From: Actinacidiphila cocklensis
Lineage (GTDB): Bacteria > Actinomycetota > Actinomycetes > Streptomycetales > Streptomycetaceae
DNA length: 64,000 nucleotides
Assembly: GCF_907177275.1 (NCBI RefSeq)
Contig: NZ_CAJSLV010000053.1
Span: 1-64,000 of the forward strand
Reading direction: 5' to 3'
The number at the start of each line of letters is the position of its first letter. Position 1 is the stretch's first letter. The notes under the pieces are model-generated. The model was not told where the DNA came from. It did no database searches and was given only the letters and a program-made list of their open reading frames with translations. Positions 43,072 through 52,361 of this stretch are shown here, in pieces. A program made the position numbers and the translations under genes.

Positions 43072-44285
43072 GCGTCCCATCCGGTGCTCGGGGGCTGCTG
43101 GGTGGCGAGAGTGGACAGGGCGAGCGCGGTACCTGCGGCGCCGTTCAGCAACCCGGGCGCCGCTGTGGGCTCGTACCGGGTGTGGCCGAGGAGAGCGTCC
43201 CCCAGCGTGGGAAGTAGTCCGCGCAGGCGGGGGTCGCTGGCGTCTGCGGCGGCGCGAGCGGCGATCTGGTAGATGCCCGCCCAGCCGTGGCACAGGCCGG
43301 TGTCCGTGATTTTGGCCAGTTGCGCGGGGTCGCTCAGGGCGAGGTACAGGGCGTCTTCGTAAAGCGCTTGGAGGTCGGTGTCGCGCAGTGCGATGCCGGC
43401 GAGTTGGCCCGCCCGCGCGATACCGGGGGTTCCGTAGCACCAGCTCGGCCTCGCGGCGTGGGGGCGGTGCGGGTGGCGCTGTTCGAGGTCTCGGCGGGAG
43501 AGGTGTTCGGGCCACCATGGGCCGGTCTCGGTGTCCCGGCGCCAGGTGTCGAGGTGCTCGCAGATGGTCCGGATCGCATCTCGGTGGCCGTTGACTTCGA
43601 TGCCGTGTCGTAGCGCCTGGGCGAGCAGGAGGAGTGGGCCGGTGATGCCGTGGGCGGCTCCGAGGTTGGCGTGGCCGCCGGGGAAGCGTGGGGAGTGGCC
43701 TCGTCGCGGATCGTGCGCGACCCACCAGCCGGGCAGGCCGCCAGCGCCCGGCGCGAGTGGGCGTGTCAGCGCGACGAGGTAGCGGAGGATGCGGTCGAGG
43801 GCTACGTCTTCGGGGCTGGTGCGCAGCAGGTAGGCGCCAATGCCGGTCAGGCCGTAGAAGAGGTCGTACTCAGCGAAGGTCGGCAGGTCGCCACGGTGGA
43901 TGCGGGCCCGGGCGGCGTCGATACGGCGGTGGGCGAGCGTCAGGATGTGCTGGTGCACGGTGTGCCGGGCTTGGCCGTAGAGGTGGTCGAACTCGGGCGG
44001 TGGGGTGCTGAGGAGGAAGCCGATGGCCGGTACGCCGAGGAAGAGGCCGGTGGTGTCGGCGGCGCTGACCTGGCCGGAGACTGCGGCGCTGATCCAGCGG
44101 TGGGCGGTGCTCCAGGGCTGTGCGTGGCTGCGTGCGGCCTCGATGTGGAGCAGGGCGGTGCCGGCTACGCCGTCGGCGAGGGACTGTACGGCCCAGGGCT
44201 CGGCCGGGTGAGGGGGCGCGGGCTCAGTCAAGTGGCGGGCGACGTGGAGCACCGTCTCGGCGGCGCTGGTGGTAACCGCGGTCAT
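43053..44285 (-). CDS. LanC-like lanthionine cyclase
   Basis: 410 residues. Double alpha-barrel LanC family; zinc ligands are seen in PSWCYGTPG (Cys) and GLCHGWAG (Cys-His), together with GLPGWWVAHD and GGHANLGAAHGITGPLLLLA. It should add Cys thiols to dehydrated Ser/Thr of the precursor to make lanthionine rings. The ATG at 44285 overlaps the LanB stop (ATGA), and its own 3' end overlaps the SpaB_C gene, so the three are tightly coupled. Confidence 0.9.
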   Translation of the reverse strand: MTAVTTSAAETVLHVARHLTEPAPPHPAEPWAVQSLADGVAGTALLHIEAARSHAQPWSTAHRWISAAVSGQVSAADTTGLFLGVPAIGFLLSTPPPEFDHLYGQARHTVHQHILTLAHRRIDAARARIHRGDLPTFAEYDLFYGLTGIGAYLLRTSPEDVALDRILRYLVALTRPLAPGAGGLPGWWVAHDPRRGHSPRFPGGHANLGAAHGITGPLLLLAQALRHGIEVNGHRDAIRTICEHLDTWRRDTETGPWWPEHLSRRDLEQRHPHRPHAARPSWCYGTPGIARAGQLAGIALRDTDLQALYEDALYLALSDPAQLAKITDTGLCHGWAGIYQIAARAAADASDPRLRGLLPTLGDALLGHTRYEPTAAPGLLNGAAGTALALSTLATQQPPSTGWDACLLIN

Positions 44286-47200
44286 CGGACTGCCTTCTGC
44301 TGGCGCAGGGCCGCCGTGCGAGCGAGGCGGAGGGTGACGGCCTCGGCGGTGGGGTCTACGACCAGCGCACGGACGTGGTGCTGGTGTAGCAGCGACCGGG
44401 CGGCCCGGAGCGGATCGGCGCCCGCCAGGCGGAGTCGGTAGGCGTCGAGGGCGGCGGCGCGGGCCTTCCAAGCCTGGGTGACGGCGTCATCCTCGGGCAG
44501 TACGCCCAAGGCGGCCCGGCCGCCAGGGGCGGTGAGGTCGAGTACCTGTTCGCGTAGGTGGGGGTCCAGGCGGCCGGTGACCTGCGGCAACCGCTGGATG
44601 AGCCAGTCCGTGCCTTCCGCCTCGGAGGGGGCGAGGTGCTGGACAAGGTCGAGGGCGCTGGCGGCTGCGAGGGCCTGCGGGGTGACGGTGTCGTTCTGGC
44701 CGGTGAACCGAATCTGTGCGACGGCGGCGGCGGAGTCGGCGGCGAAGACCTGATGTGCGGCGTCCATCGCGTCGCCGTGCCCGAACCGGCCGGTCTGCGG
44801 CCGATAGTCGGCCAGCGTCAGGCCAGCTGCAAGGCCAGTGCGGTGGAGAGTGCCGGTCCAGTCGTGGACGCACTCGGCCGCCACAGCGTAGGTGCCGGGC
44901 GCCAGGTGGAACACGAGGTCGAGATACTGGTCGGCGTCCGGCCGGGCGGTCTCACGGTGGCGGGTGAACCACCACAGCGAGGCGGTATCGCCGAGCGCGG
45001 CGAGCAGGGTGGGAAGGTGCTGGGTCAGGATCTCGTCGTAGCGGGCGGGGTGGGCGTGCAGGCGTGCGTACAGCACGTTGCCGGCGCCGGACAGGTGAAG
45101 TCGCGGCGGCTCGGCGCCATACGCGAGTGAACCGTGAGGGCCGTCCTCGGCGGTCGGGGCCGGCCCGGTGCGGTGGAGGGCGATCCATACTTCGTGGGCG
45201 CGGCCGATCCACCCGTGTGCGTCGGCGGCGGGCGCCTCGCGTAATTCCAGGCGCCGGTTCTGGTCGAGCTGGGTTCGCAGCAGGCGGCGGTGGACCGGAT
45301 GTCTCAGGTCCACCGGGAGGCGCTGGTCGTGCTCGATCATGCTCACCGCGTCGGGCACGCGCAGCCGGGTACGCCAGGTGTCGAACGCCCCATCCCACGA
45401 ATCCTGCTCGGAAGCGCGGCCGGGCAGCTCGTCGGCGGTGAGCAGCCAGCGTGCGGGGGCCAGGATGGTGCGGCGGTAGCGCACGCGGGGCAGGTAGGGC
45501 AGGTGGGCTGCGGCTCCGAAGTCGAACGGTTTGTAGGCGGCGTAGCGGGCGCCGGCGACCTCGGCGAGGAATCGGGCCGGCGCCGGAGTCTGTGTGGCGG
45601 CTTCCAGAGCGTGTAGGACTCGCACGTCCACGCGGTGCCCGGTGGAGCGCCGGATTAGGTAGAAGTGGCGGGCGTCGGCGGTGACGGCGATGTCGTCGAG
45701 GTCGATTGTCTTGCCGTCGGCGGCCGGGTGCTCGCCTACGGCGATGACGTGGGGCAGCAGGCGGGGTGTGCGGGTGACGTTCTCGGTGCGGCGTTTGCGG
45801 GGCGGGAAGCTGAGTTGGGCGGTGAGCGCGTCGGGGTCGGTGTGGTAGCCGTCAGCCAGGACTTCATGGTGGTCGGGCGCCAGCAGGTGGGCGAACCGGC
45901 CGGCCATGCTGCTGCCCGGCCGGGGCACGGCGGTGATCGCCACCTGGAAGGCGCCGCGGGTAAGGGCCGTGGTGGAGGGTGCGTGGATCTCGAAGGCGGC
46001 TTCGACGCGAGGGACGAAGTGCGGCTCGGTGGCGGCGGCGTCCGCGAGAGTGTCGATCACCTTGTCGGTGAGGACGAGTTCGCTTCCGCCGTCCATCAGG
46101 GCGTCTTGCAGCAGCGCGAGCAGGACCTGGTCTCGATCGGTGAGGAGCTTGGGCGGGCGACCGCGTTCCGAGCCGAGGTATCCGGCCGGCAGCCCGAGCC
46201 CGCTGTCGGAGATCAGCTCCATGACGGGCACGTGCGCGCCGACGCCGTACCGGGCGCGGAAGCGGCGGTGGTAGTCGCGCCAGTGCTGGTAGCCGTAGGG
46301 CTGCGAGGTGGTCCGGTACAGCGCCGTGACGGCGGCCTGCACCTCATCCAGCACGGCCGCGGGTATCTGCGCCTCGCAGTCGAGCCCGGTGTCGATGATC
46401 AAGGGCGTCGGAGTCGCCGGGGAGATCACGCACATCTTCGGGAAGAGGCGGTCCAGCACGGCGGTGGCCGAGGCCGGCTGGTGGGCGGCGATCTCGTCGC
46501 GTACGTCGAACAGCGCGGTGACCAGGTCGTGGAGATCGGGGATGGTGTCCGCGTCGTGCCGTTCCAGCTCGGCGCACAGGTGGCCGAAGGCGTCCATGGT
46601 GGTCATCGGCGCCCACAGACTCGACAGGAGGATCTGCTGGCCGACCAGGTCGCGCAGGAGCCGGTCGATCTGGCCGACTGTGGCCTGCGGGAAGAGCGTG
46701 TGCAGGTGGGAGCGCAGGTCGTCGTAGGTGATCGGCTCGCGGGCGGCGGCCACTGCTGCGGCCACCGGCCGGGCGTTGTGGACGGATATCTCGATCGGGG
46801 CCATGAGCTGGGCGTAGGCGTCGGCCGGGGCTCCGACGGCGACGAGGCGGTTACCGCGCTCGCGGGCGGTGTTGTTGGCCACCAGCGGCAAACGACGCAG
46901 CAGTTCCGGGCTGGAGTGGAGGCGTCCGATGATGTCGGCGACCCATTCGGCGTCGGCACGCAGCAGCACATGATGCCTCTCGCGCCACTGAATACGAGCG
47001 GTGTCCCCGACGGCCACCGCGGCGGTGCCGGCGAACAGGCCGAGAGGGGTGGAGCGGTTCTGCCACCGCAGCAGGTAGGAGATCGTGGACAGCGCCGTAC
47101 GCCGTACCTGCCGGGGACGAGTCTCCTGTCCGCCGGCTACGGCTTCGACGGCTGCCGAGAGCACGGGGGTTGCCGCGCGCAGGGCGTCGCGGAACGCCTC

Positions 47201-47350
47201 CTGCTGCCAAATGCGGTCCAGCCACATGCGGGTTTCTGCCGCGTCGTCCAGGTCGAGCATGCGGGGCAGGTCAGCGACGCCGGGGCTGGTGCTGGCTCGC
47301 AGTAACGCGGGTCCCTGCCACCGGTAAGTGACGGCCGCTCGGGGGGCCAT
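44282..47350 (-). CDS. LanB-type lanthipeptide dehydratase
   Basis: 1022 residues. The N-terminal glutamylation domain is typical of class I LanB (RTALSTISYLLRWQNRSTPL, GLFAGTAAVAVGD, PVMELISDSGLGLPAGYL, PRGA-like TRGAFQVAITAV); the C-terminal part (about 730-1000) is SpaB_C-like (AHEVWIALHRTG, LYARLHAHPARYDEI, DYRPQTGRFG, QVFAADSAAAVAQI). It uses glutamyl-tRNA to activate and dehydrate Ser/Thr of the precursor. ATG at 47350. A longer open frame upstream runs over the precursor gene and is not real. Operon partner of LanC. Confidence 0.9.
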   Translation of the reverse strand: MAPRAAVTYRWQGPALLRASTSPGVADLPRMLDLDDAAETRMWLDRIWQQEAFRDALRAATPVLSAAVEAVAGGQETRPRQVRRTALSTISYLLRWQNRSTPLGLFAGTAAVAVGDTARIQWRERHHVLLRADAEWVADIIGRLHSSPELLRRLPLVANNTARERGNRLVAVGAPADAYAQLMAPIEISVHNARPVAAAVAAAREPITYDDLRSHLHTLFPQATVGQIDRLLRDLVGQQILLSSLWAPMTTMDAFGHLCAELERHDADTIPDLHDLVTALFDVRDEIAAHQPASATAVLDRLFPKMCVISPATPTPLIIDTGLDCEAQIPAAVLDEVQAAVTALYRTTSQPYGYQHWRDYHRRFRARYGVGAHVPVMELISDSGLGLPAGYLGSERGRPPKLLTDRDQVLLALLQDALMDGGSELVLTDKVIDTLADAAATEPHFVPRVEAAFEIHAPSTTALTRGAFQVAITAVPRPGSSMAGRFAHLLAPDHHEVLADGYHTDPDALTAQLSFPPRKRRTENVTRTPRLLPHVIAVGEHPAADGKTIDLDDIAVTADARHFYLIRRSTGHRVDVRVLHALEAATQTPAPARFLAEVAGARYAAYKPFDFGAAAHLPYLPRVRYRRTILAPARWLLTADELPGRASEQDSWDGAFDTWRTRLRVPDAVSMIEHDQRLPVDLRHPVHRRLLRTQLDQNRRLELREAPAADAHGWIGRAHEVWIALHRTGPAPTAEDGPHGSLAYGAEPPRLHLSGAGNVLYARLHAHPARYDEILTQHLPTLLAALGDTASLWWFTRHRETARPDADQYLDLVFHLAPGTYAVAAECVHDWTGTLHRTGLAAGLTLADYRPQTGRFGHGDAMDAAHQVFAADSAAAVAQIRFTGQNDTVTPQALAAASALDLVQHLAPSEAEGTDWLIQRLPQVTGRLDPHLREQVLDLTAPGGRAALGVLPEDDAVTQAWKARAAALDAYRLRLAGADPLRAARSLLHQHHVRALVVDPTAEAVTLRLARTAALRQQKAVR

Positions 47351-47439
47351 GAGGTGTTCCCTTCCGGTACGGGCGCGCGGGCGGGGGCCGGTGGGCCGGG
47401 CGTGCGTCCGGCCCACCGGGTGAGGGGAGGTGCCTGGGA

Positions 47440-47625
47440 TCAGGCGGGGTCCTCCACGAAGGAGCTGCACGCGGAGGCGCCGCCTGAGCAGGTGCTGCCG
47501 CAGCCGTCGCCGGTGGCGCACTGGAGCTTGCCGAACGGGTGCGCGGCGAGGACGACCCTTACGTCGAGGGGCGCGAAGTCGTCGTCCAGGAGTGCCTGCG
47601 CAGGGGTCAGGGTGGCGTTGGTCAT
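47440..47625 (-). CDS. FxLD-family class I lanthipeptide precursor
   Basis: 61 residues. The leader (1-28 or so) carries DDDFAPLDVRVV, a version of the FxLD motif with one extra residue between F and LD. The core has four Cys (36, 42, 46, 53) and seven Ser/Thr available for rings: CATGDGCGSTCSGGASACSS. The TGDGC segment with Asp40 matches the conserved Asp that PIMT-like enzymes of these clusters modify. GGAAGG lies upstream of the ATG. It sits between the methyltransferase and LanB genes in the same direction. No protease gene is in the cluster, so leader removal must be by an outside enzyme. Confidence 0.9.
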   Translation of the reverse strand: MTNATLTPAQALLDDDFAPLDVRVVLAAHPFGKLQCATGDGCGSTCSGGASACSSFVEDPA

Positions 47626-47675
47626 GGTGGTGCCCTTCCTTCCGTTGGGGATGGTGCAGGAACCCTGGGCCGCAG

Positions 47676-48908
47676 CTACTGCCGGGCGGGCCAGGAGAGC
47701 GAGATCCGGCTGTGGACCTTGTCGATGACCCGGTCGCCGGGGATCTGGTCATCGGGGGTGCCGGCCGGATAGACCCGGATGACCGGGCTGGGGCCGCCGC
47801 GGTATTTGCCGGCCCAGTCGCGCAGGTGCGCGGCGATGGTCTCGGCGAACGCGGCGGCGTCGGGGCCGAGGGCGTGCACGCCGAACTCGACGTGCTTGTC
47901 GTCCTCACTGCGGCGGGTGGTGAGGTAGGCGAAGGTGCGGCCCTGGTCGTCCACGGCAGCCAGGGCGAAGCTCTTGTTGGCCGGGGCGACGACGCCGGAG
48001 TCAAGGTCGGGGTCCACAGCCATCACGCAGAAGCCCGGCAGCCTGATGGCCAGGTGCATCTGGAGGGTGTCCAGCAGCTCTCTGACGCCGATCGTCACCC
48101 CGGTCCACAGCTCGACCCGCGGGAAAGTGACGGCGTTGTCGAGCAGGCTCGGATCGGAGGGCAGACCGTCGTCGAACCGCAGCCCGATCTCGGGGGTGCC
48201 GTTGACCAGCAGCAAATCCTCTTTGTGGGCGGTGGAGCCCTGCATCGGAACGAAGCCGCAGATTCTCGCGGACTCGCTCTCCATGTGGTCGCCGACGCGG
48301 ACGAAGGCGATGGACCGGGTCAGGCCGCGCATTCGCAACGGCACCACCAGGTGACCGCCGGGCTTGAGCTGATCGGTCCAGGCCGACGGGATGTCCCAGG
48401 CGCCGACGGTCACCAGCACGACATCGACCTTCCCCAACCCGGGGATCGGTTCGGCGGCGTCGGCCGTAAGGACGGTGACGCGGCCGTAACCGTGCTCGTC
48501 CAGCAGTCGGCTCGCGCGGTCGGTGACGACGGGGTCGATGTCCACCGTAGTGACCTCGCCGTCCTCACCGACGAGTTCGGCGAGGTAGGCCGCGTTCAGC
48601 CCGCCAGAACCGATCTCCAGCACCCGCATTCCGGGGCGGACCTTGGCCTGCTCCAGCATCAGTGCCTGGATCTGCGGCGCCGACACGGAGCTGAGCTGGA
48701 CGCCGTACTGGTCGGTCTTGGTGATCACCGCCGCGTAGGGCTCGTACGCCTTCTCCAGGGACGCCTCAGGAGTGAACTCGTGGCGGGGAATCGCCCGCAT
48801 CACGGCTTCGACCTCGGGCGAGGTGATCCAGCCCTCGGCACGGAGGGTGTCCACGACGTTGTTCCGCAGGCGGGTGGCCTCGTCGGGCTCGACGGTCATA
48901 TCGGTCAT
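47676..48908 (-). CDS. PIMT-like methyltransferase, FxLD system
   Basis: 410 residues. Residues 1-215 resemble protein L-isoaspartate O-methyltransferase: VMRAIPRHEFTPEASLEKAY, QLSSVSAPQIQALMLEQ, SAM motif VRPGMRVLEIGSGGLNAAY with DIDP, and LVVPLRMRG. A C-terminal 190-residue extension is typical of the FxLD-associated group. Such enzymes methylate an Asp in the cyclised peptide, leading through a succinimide to isoaspartate or a stable imide. I use the ATG at 48908; 48899 is possible. Upstream of the precursor gene in the same operon. Confidence 0.9.
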   Translation of the reverse strand: MTDMTVEPDEATRLRNNVVDTLRAEGWITSPEVEAVMRAIPRHEFTPEASLEKAYEPYAAVITKTDQYGVQLSSVSAPQIQALMLEQAKVRPGMRVLEIGSGGLNAAYLAELVGEDGEVTTVDIDPVVTDRASRLLDEHGYGRVTVLTADAAEPIPGLGKVDVVLVTVGAWDIPSAWTDQLKPGGHLVVPLRMRGLTRSIAFVRVGDHMESESARICGFVPMQGSTAHKEDLLLVNGTPEIGLRFDDGLPSDPSLLDNAVTFPRVELWTGVTIGVRELLDTLQMHLAIRLPGFCVMAVDPDLDSGVVAPANKSFALAAVDDQGRTFAYLTTRRSEDDKHVEFGVHALGPDAAAFAETIAAHLRDWAGKYRGGPSPVIRVYPAGTPDDQIPGDRVIDKVHSRISLSWPARQ

Positions 48909-48951
48909 CAGGGGAAGTTCCTTCACTCTCGCGTGTACGTCGGGTGCTCGG

Positions 48952-49551
48952 TCAACCGCGGACAGTGCCAATCGGCGCGGAGGCTATCGACGCGCCGGCA
49001 GGCTCATCGACGACGTGGTTCGCGCGTCCGACCTGGCGAGCGGTCCAGTCATTGCGGGCTGCTTCGAGGATCGGAGTGACGTCCTTTTCAATGTGGTCGG
49101 CTTGCGCGCGGAGTTGAGCTGTGAGCCTGGTGAGGTCCTCGGGCGTGAGGTGGTTCAACCACAAATCGTTCACCACGAGGACGTTGGCGTACGGAGTCCG
49201 CTCCTGCAGGTCCTCTCTGTACGGGTAGCAGGCGATGTGGCCGTCGAAGAGGCTCTCTTCCACGGCCAGGCTGGCGCCGTCAGCGTGAGCGGGGTTGTGG
49301 ATGCGCATCCTCTGCCCGTCGAAGGGTCGCCAGTCCGCGAGGTCGATCAGCTTGACGGAGAGCTCTTCCAGCGGCACGTCCGATTCGCTCGGTTCCTCGT
49401 CCGCCCAGGGCGGCAGGTACCCGGTGAGGGTGACTCTGCCCGTCGTGCTGATGGACCAGGTGCCGCCCCGCGAGGTGGCCCCTGCTGCGGACGGTTGCTG
49501 TGCGAGTGGTACTCCGTTGACCGGTTCCAATACCGCCGAGGTGGTGGTCAA
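48952..49551 (-). CDS. DUF6907-like protein
   Basis: 199 residues. Central beta-rich domain: TWSISTTGRVTLTGYLPPWA, then VKLIDLADWRPFDGQRMRIH, HADGASLAVEESLFDGHIAC and a C-terminal helix. It resembles DUF6907, common near actinobacterial RiPP clusters and plasmid genes; no activity known. The TTG at 49551 is taken as start because AAGGAG lies 8 nt before it and no ATG/GTG fits. Upstream of the methyltransferase in the same direction. Confidence 0.7.
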   Translation of the reverse strand: MTTTSAVLEPVNGVPLAQQPSAAGATSRGGTWSISTTGRVTLTGYLPPWADEEPSESDVPLEELSVKLIDLADWRPFDGQRMRIHNPAHADGASLAVEESLFDGHIACYPYREDLQERTPYANVLVVNDLWLNHLTPEDLTRLTAQLRAQADHIEKDVTPILEAARNDWTARQVGRANHVVDEPAGASIASAPIGTVRG

Positions 49552-49580
49552 GACTCGATCTCCTTCGCTGAGGTGGGAAG

Positions 49581-50003
49581 TCAAGAGGACGCGACGGGCA
49601 TAGCGGTGAGTCGGTGGCTGTGGACACCCGGGTGGAGGGCGAACTCGCAGCAGGCATCGCGTGAATCGGGATCGATGAATGAGCAATCCGGTCGGATGTC
49701 CAGCGCTGCAACAGGAGTGCCGCCGGCCCAGCGAGTCCAGATGGCACCGGTGGCCACGCCGTCGAGGTCCAGTACGAGGGCGAAATGGTCCCCATCGCCG
49801 TGAACTTGAAGGTGGCACCACAAGTCCCTCTCCACATCTGCCTCGTCCGCCGATCCGTACGGTGCCGCGATGCGAAGAGCCTCCTGGACGAGGTACTCCG
49901 GGAGCCGGGCGGGCCGACCACAGACGGGGAACAGCGTCTTCGCGTTCGTCATTGCGGGCTGCTCTCGGCGTGGATACGAGGCGGGATTGGCCTGCACCGT
50001 CAT
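49581..50003 (-). CDS. Hypothetical protein of the lanthipeptide region
   Basis: 140 residues. Contains YLVQEALRIAAPYGSADEAD, DGDHFALVLDLDGVATGAIW and DPDSRDACCEFALHPGVHSH; family not recognised. ATG at 50003 shares its A with the last base of the preceding stop codon (TGATG), so it is coupled to the ATP-binding protein gene. An internal ATG at 49952 is an alternative. No signal peptide or membrane segment. Confidence 0.6.
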   Translation of the reverse strand: MTVQANPASYPRREQPAMTNAKTLFPVCGRPARLPEYLVQEALRIAAPYGSADEADVERDLWCHLQVHGDGDHFALVLDLDGVATGAIWTRWAGGTPVAALDIRPDCSFIDPDSRDACCEFALHPGVHSHRLTAMPVASS

Positions 50004-50488
50004 CAGCGCGCCTCCGCGACAAGCAACGTGCACCACGTGGTCGTGCCGTCTGCGCTCACTCCCCAGTCGTCGGCTATCGCGGCGACGAGGAAGAGGCCAC
50101 GGCCGGTTTCGCTCGCGTCATCGACGACGCTCAAGCGCGGGCGGCGGCTGGAACCGTCGTTCACCGCGATCAACACCCCCTGCTGGGTGATCACGAGGCG
50201 GAACGCGACCTCGCCGTCCTCGCCGTACCGCAGGGCGTTGGTGACCAGTTCGCTGACTAGCAGTTGGACATCGTCCATGAGCGGGTCCAGGCCCCAGGCG
50301 CGCAACTTGGCGGCACTGATGCGGCGAAGGCGTCCAACCCACTGGCCGTCGACGTCCCTTTCGAGAGCGCCGTACGTCGCGGATCCGACGGAGACCCGCA
50401 CCGCGAATTCGTCGCAGACCGGCTCGGCGAGCCTCGGGATGGGACCCGTAGGCGTGGTCTCCGTCGCGGCGTACGCGGTCTTGATCAT
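50003..50488 (-). CDS. ATP-binding protein (RsbW-like HATPase)
   Basis: 161 residues. A single GHKL ATPase domain: N-box VSELVTNALRYGEDG, G1 box LIAVNDGSSRRPRL and G2 DDASETGRGLFLVAAIADDW. Small proteins of this type act as anti-sigma kinases or regulatory ATPases and are frequent beside XRE/DUF397 genes in Streptomyces. ATG at 50488 overlaps the small upstream gene. Transcribed toward the lanthipeptide genes. Confidence 0.88.
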   Translation of the reverse strand: MIKTAYAATETTPTGPIPRLAEPVCDEFAVRVSVGSATYGALERDVDGQWVGRLRRISAAKLRAWGLDPLMDDVQLLVSELVTNALRYGEDGEVAFRLVITQQGVLIAVNDGSSRRPRLSVVDDASETGRGLFLVAAIADDWGVSADGTTTWCTLLVAEAR

Positions 50489-50685
50489 GAAGCCAGCCCC
50501 CCTCGTCGGGCGATGGCGGGCCTCGGCGTCGGCGCCGCAGCGCGACAGAGCGCGACGACGCCTGCGCCCGCAACATCCATGCCGACAGTGGTTGGCCCGG
50601 CGGGTCGTTCGAACAAGATCGCGGTCTGCAGCCGTTTGACGCGGCCGTTGGGCGTGGCTCGTCGGACCACTTTCGTGACTCTCAC
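50485..50685 (-). CDS. Small basic hypothetical protein
   Basis: 66 residues, GTG start, overlapping the ATP-binding gene by 4 nt (ATGA). The N-terminal half is basic (RVTKVVRRATPNGRVKRLQ) and the middle hydrophobic (GMDVAGAGVVALCRAAAP). GAGGTGAAC lies upstream of the start. It is the first gene of the minus-strand run; it could be a real coupled peptide or a leader frame. Confidence 0.45.
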   Translation of the reverse strand: MRVTKVVRRATPNGRVKRLQTAILFERPAGPTTVGMDVAGAGVVALCRAAAPTPRPAIARRGGLAS

Positions 50686-50800
50686 TGGCCGTTCACCTCA
50701 CGGGCGCGGCCCTGATGACGCAGCCTGCACGGCGAAGGCCTCACACAACGAGGCAGGTTCGGCATGAGGTTTCCCCACTCGGTTTCGATGAACGGTGTCT

Positions 50801-50863
50801 GTGAGTAGCGTTACGCTCACGCCGCTTCGCCACCATGACCGTTGGGGATTACCGAGGCGGTAA
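50801..50863. promoter_or_regulatory. Candidate operators upstream of XRE gene
   Basis: AGCGTTACGCT (50807-50817, exact arms) inside the larger imperfect dyad GTGAG...CTCAC (50801-50820), and TTACCGAGGCGGTAA (50849-50863, 6-bp arms). Both lie in the divergent region between the small gene and the XRE regulator. Confidence 0.5.
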
Positions 50864-50916
50864 CACCGCTGTCCCAGCCTGATAGCCGGGATGCCGCACA
50901 CCTCCGGAGGCGGCTC

Positions 50917-52350
50917 GTGAACGCCACACCGATTTCCACGGACGTCCTGACCAGGACCGATATGCGTCAGGCGTTGGCCGAACACGACTTCGCCGAGGCA
51001 TTCAGGCTTCTGAAGAAGCATGGTGGCCTGTCCCAGAACCGCATCGCATTGGCGTGCGGATTAACCCCCGGCAAGGTGTCGACCATCATGAACGGGCAGA
51101 CGCGCGTCGTCTCGTACGACGTGCTGTGCCGCATCGCCGACGGCCTGCACATCCCCGGCAAGCTCATCGGCCTCGCCACCCGTCCCTGGGAAACGGAGGA
51201 GGCCGAACCGGCCCGCCCCGAAACTCCCGAGGTGACAGCCCGCATGGACACTCCGTGGCAGAACGGCGCAACTGTCGAGCTGGCGGACCAACTCACCCGC
51301 GTCGACCTCACCATGGACCGACGCGCACTCGCCCGAGCGATCGCAGCCACGGTGATGACCGGACCGCTTCTGCTCGACTCGCTGGAAGGCTGGATGCTGC
51401 CCGGGGAGACAGGATCCCGCCGAAACCGCCCCGGCCGGTTGGGGATGCGCGACGTCGAGCAGCTTGAGGAGACAGCAAAGGCGTTCCGCACCTGGAACCA
51501 CAAGTACGGCGGTGGACTGCGGCGCCGGGCGGTCCTTGGCCAGCTGCAGGAGGTGACCGCGCTCCTCCACGAACACCAAGCACCACTCGTTGAGCAGCGG
51601 TTGTACGCGGTGCTGGCGCAGCTGGCCGGTACCGCCGCTGGCATGGCGTGGGATGCGGGGCTGCAACGACGAGCGCAGGACTACTACCGGCTCAGCTTGC
51701 GATCGGCCCACGCCGCAGGCGACCGTCTCTGGGGCGCCAACACCTTGGCCGGCATGGCTCGCCAGTTGCTCTACGCGGCCCGCCCGACAGACGCCCTGGA
51801 ACTCGTCCGCTTCGCGCAGGAGGGTGTCCGTGACGAGGCCGGACCGCGACTCCGTGCGATGCTCCACACGCGAGAGGCATGGGCCTTGGCCGCACTCGGC
51901 AGAACCGCAGCGTTCAACCGGGCCACCGAACAAGCCCGCCACGCACTTGCCGATGGCGGTCTCGATGAGCCCTACTGGATTGGGTACTTCGACGAAGCGG
52001 AACTGGCAGGCGTCACCGGCGGTCGCTACCTGGAACTCGCCCGGCGCGATCCTCGGCTCCACGCCGGACATGCCGAGGAACAGATCCGTACTGCACTCAC
52101 CCGTCGAGGACCGGAGGCCGGCAGATCACACGCGTTGGACCGCCTTGGTCTGGCCGAGGTCTACTTCCTCTCCGGCGATCTCGCCGCGGCCGTCGCCGAG
52201 ACCCACGCAGCCTGCGATGTCGCCGAGCGTGTCCATTCCGGACGCGTGCGAGAAGGCATGGCCGAGCTGTACGCCTACACGGTGGGTCACAGAACTTCAG
52301 CTCCCGTACGGGAAGCGCGCGCTAGGCTCCGCGAGCAACTCTCCGACTGA
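50917..52350 (+). CDS. XRE-family regulator with TPR-like repeats
   Basis: 477 residues. N-terminal helix-turn-helix (about 20-85: FAEAFRLLKKHGGLSQNRIA, GLTPGKVSTIMNGQTRVVSY) and a long helical C-terminal part with TPR-like units (AQDYYRLSLRSAHAAGDRLW, DALELVRFAQEGV, LGLAEVYFLSGDLAAAVAET). GTG at 50917 has GGAGG 6 nt upstream. Such regulators usually sit beside RiPP or DUF397 genes in Streptomyces, and the lanthipeptide operon is divergent, so it is the likely cluster regulator. The SLOG-like gene follows 11 nt later. Confidence 0.88.
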   Translation: MNATPISTDVLTRTDMRQALAEHDFAEAFRLLKKHGGLSQNRIALACGLTPGKVSTIMNGQTRVVSYDVLCRIADGLHIPGKLIGLATRPWETEEAEPARPETPEVTARMDTPWQNGATVELADQLTRVDLTMDRRALARAIAATVMTGPLLLDSLEGWMLPGETGSRRNRPGRLGMRDVEQLEETAKAFRTWNHKYGGGLRRRAVLGQLQEVTALLHEHQAPLVEQRLYAVLAQLAGTAAGMAWDAGLQRRAQDYYRLSLRSAHAAGDRLWGANTLAGMARQLLYAARPTDALELVRFAQEGVRDEAGPRLRAMLHTREAWALAALGRTAAFNRATEQARHALADGGLDEPYWIGYFDEAELAGVTGGRYLELARRDPRLHAGHAEEQIRTALTRRGPEAGRSHALDRLGLAEVYFLSGDLAAAVAETHAACDVAERVHSGRVREGMAELYAYTVGHRTSAPVREARARLREQLSD

Positions 52351-52361
52351 CAAGGAACGCT

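Noticed and set aside
42067-48908. Thiopeptide or linear azole cluster
   Set aside because: No YcaO cyclodehydratase or pyridine synthase gene is present, a LanC is, and the precursor has FxLD-like leader and lanthionine-type core.
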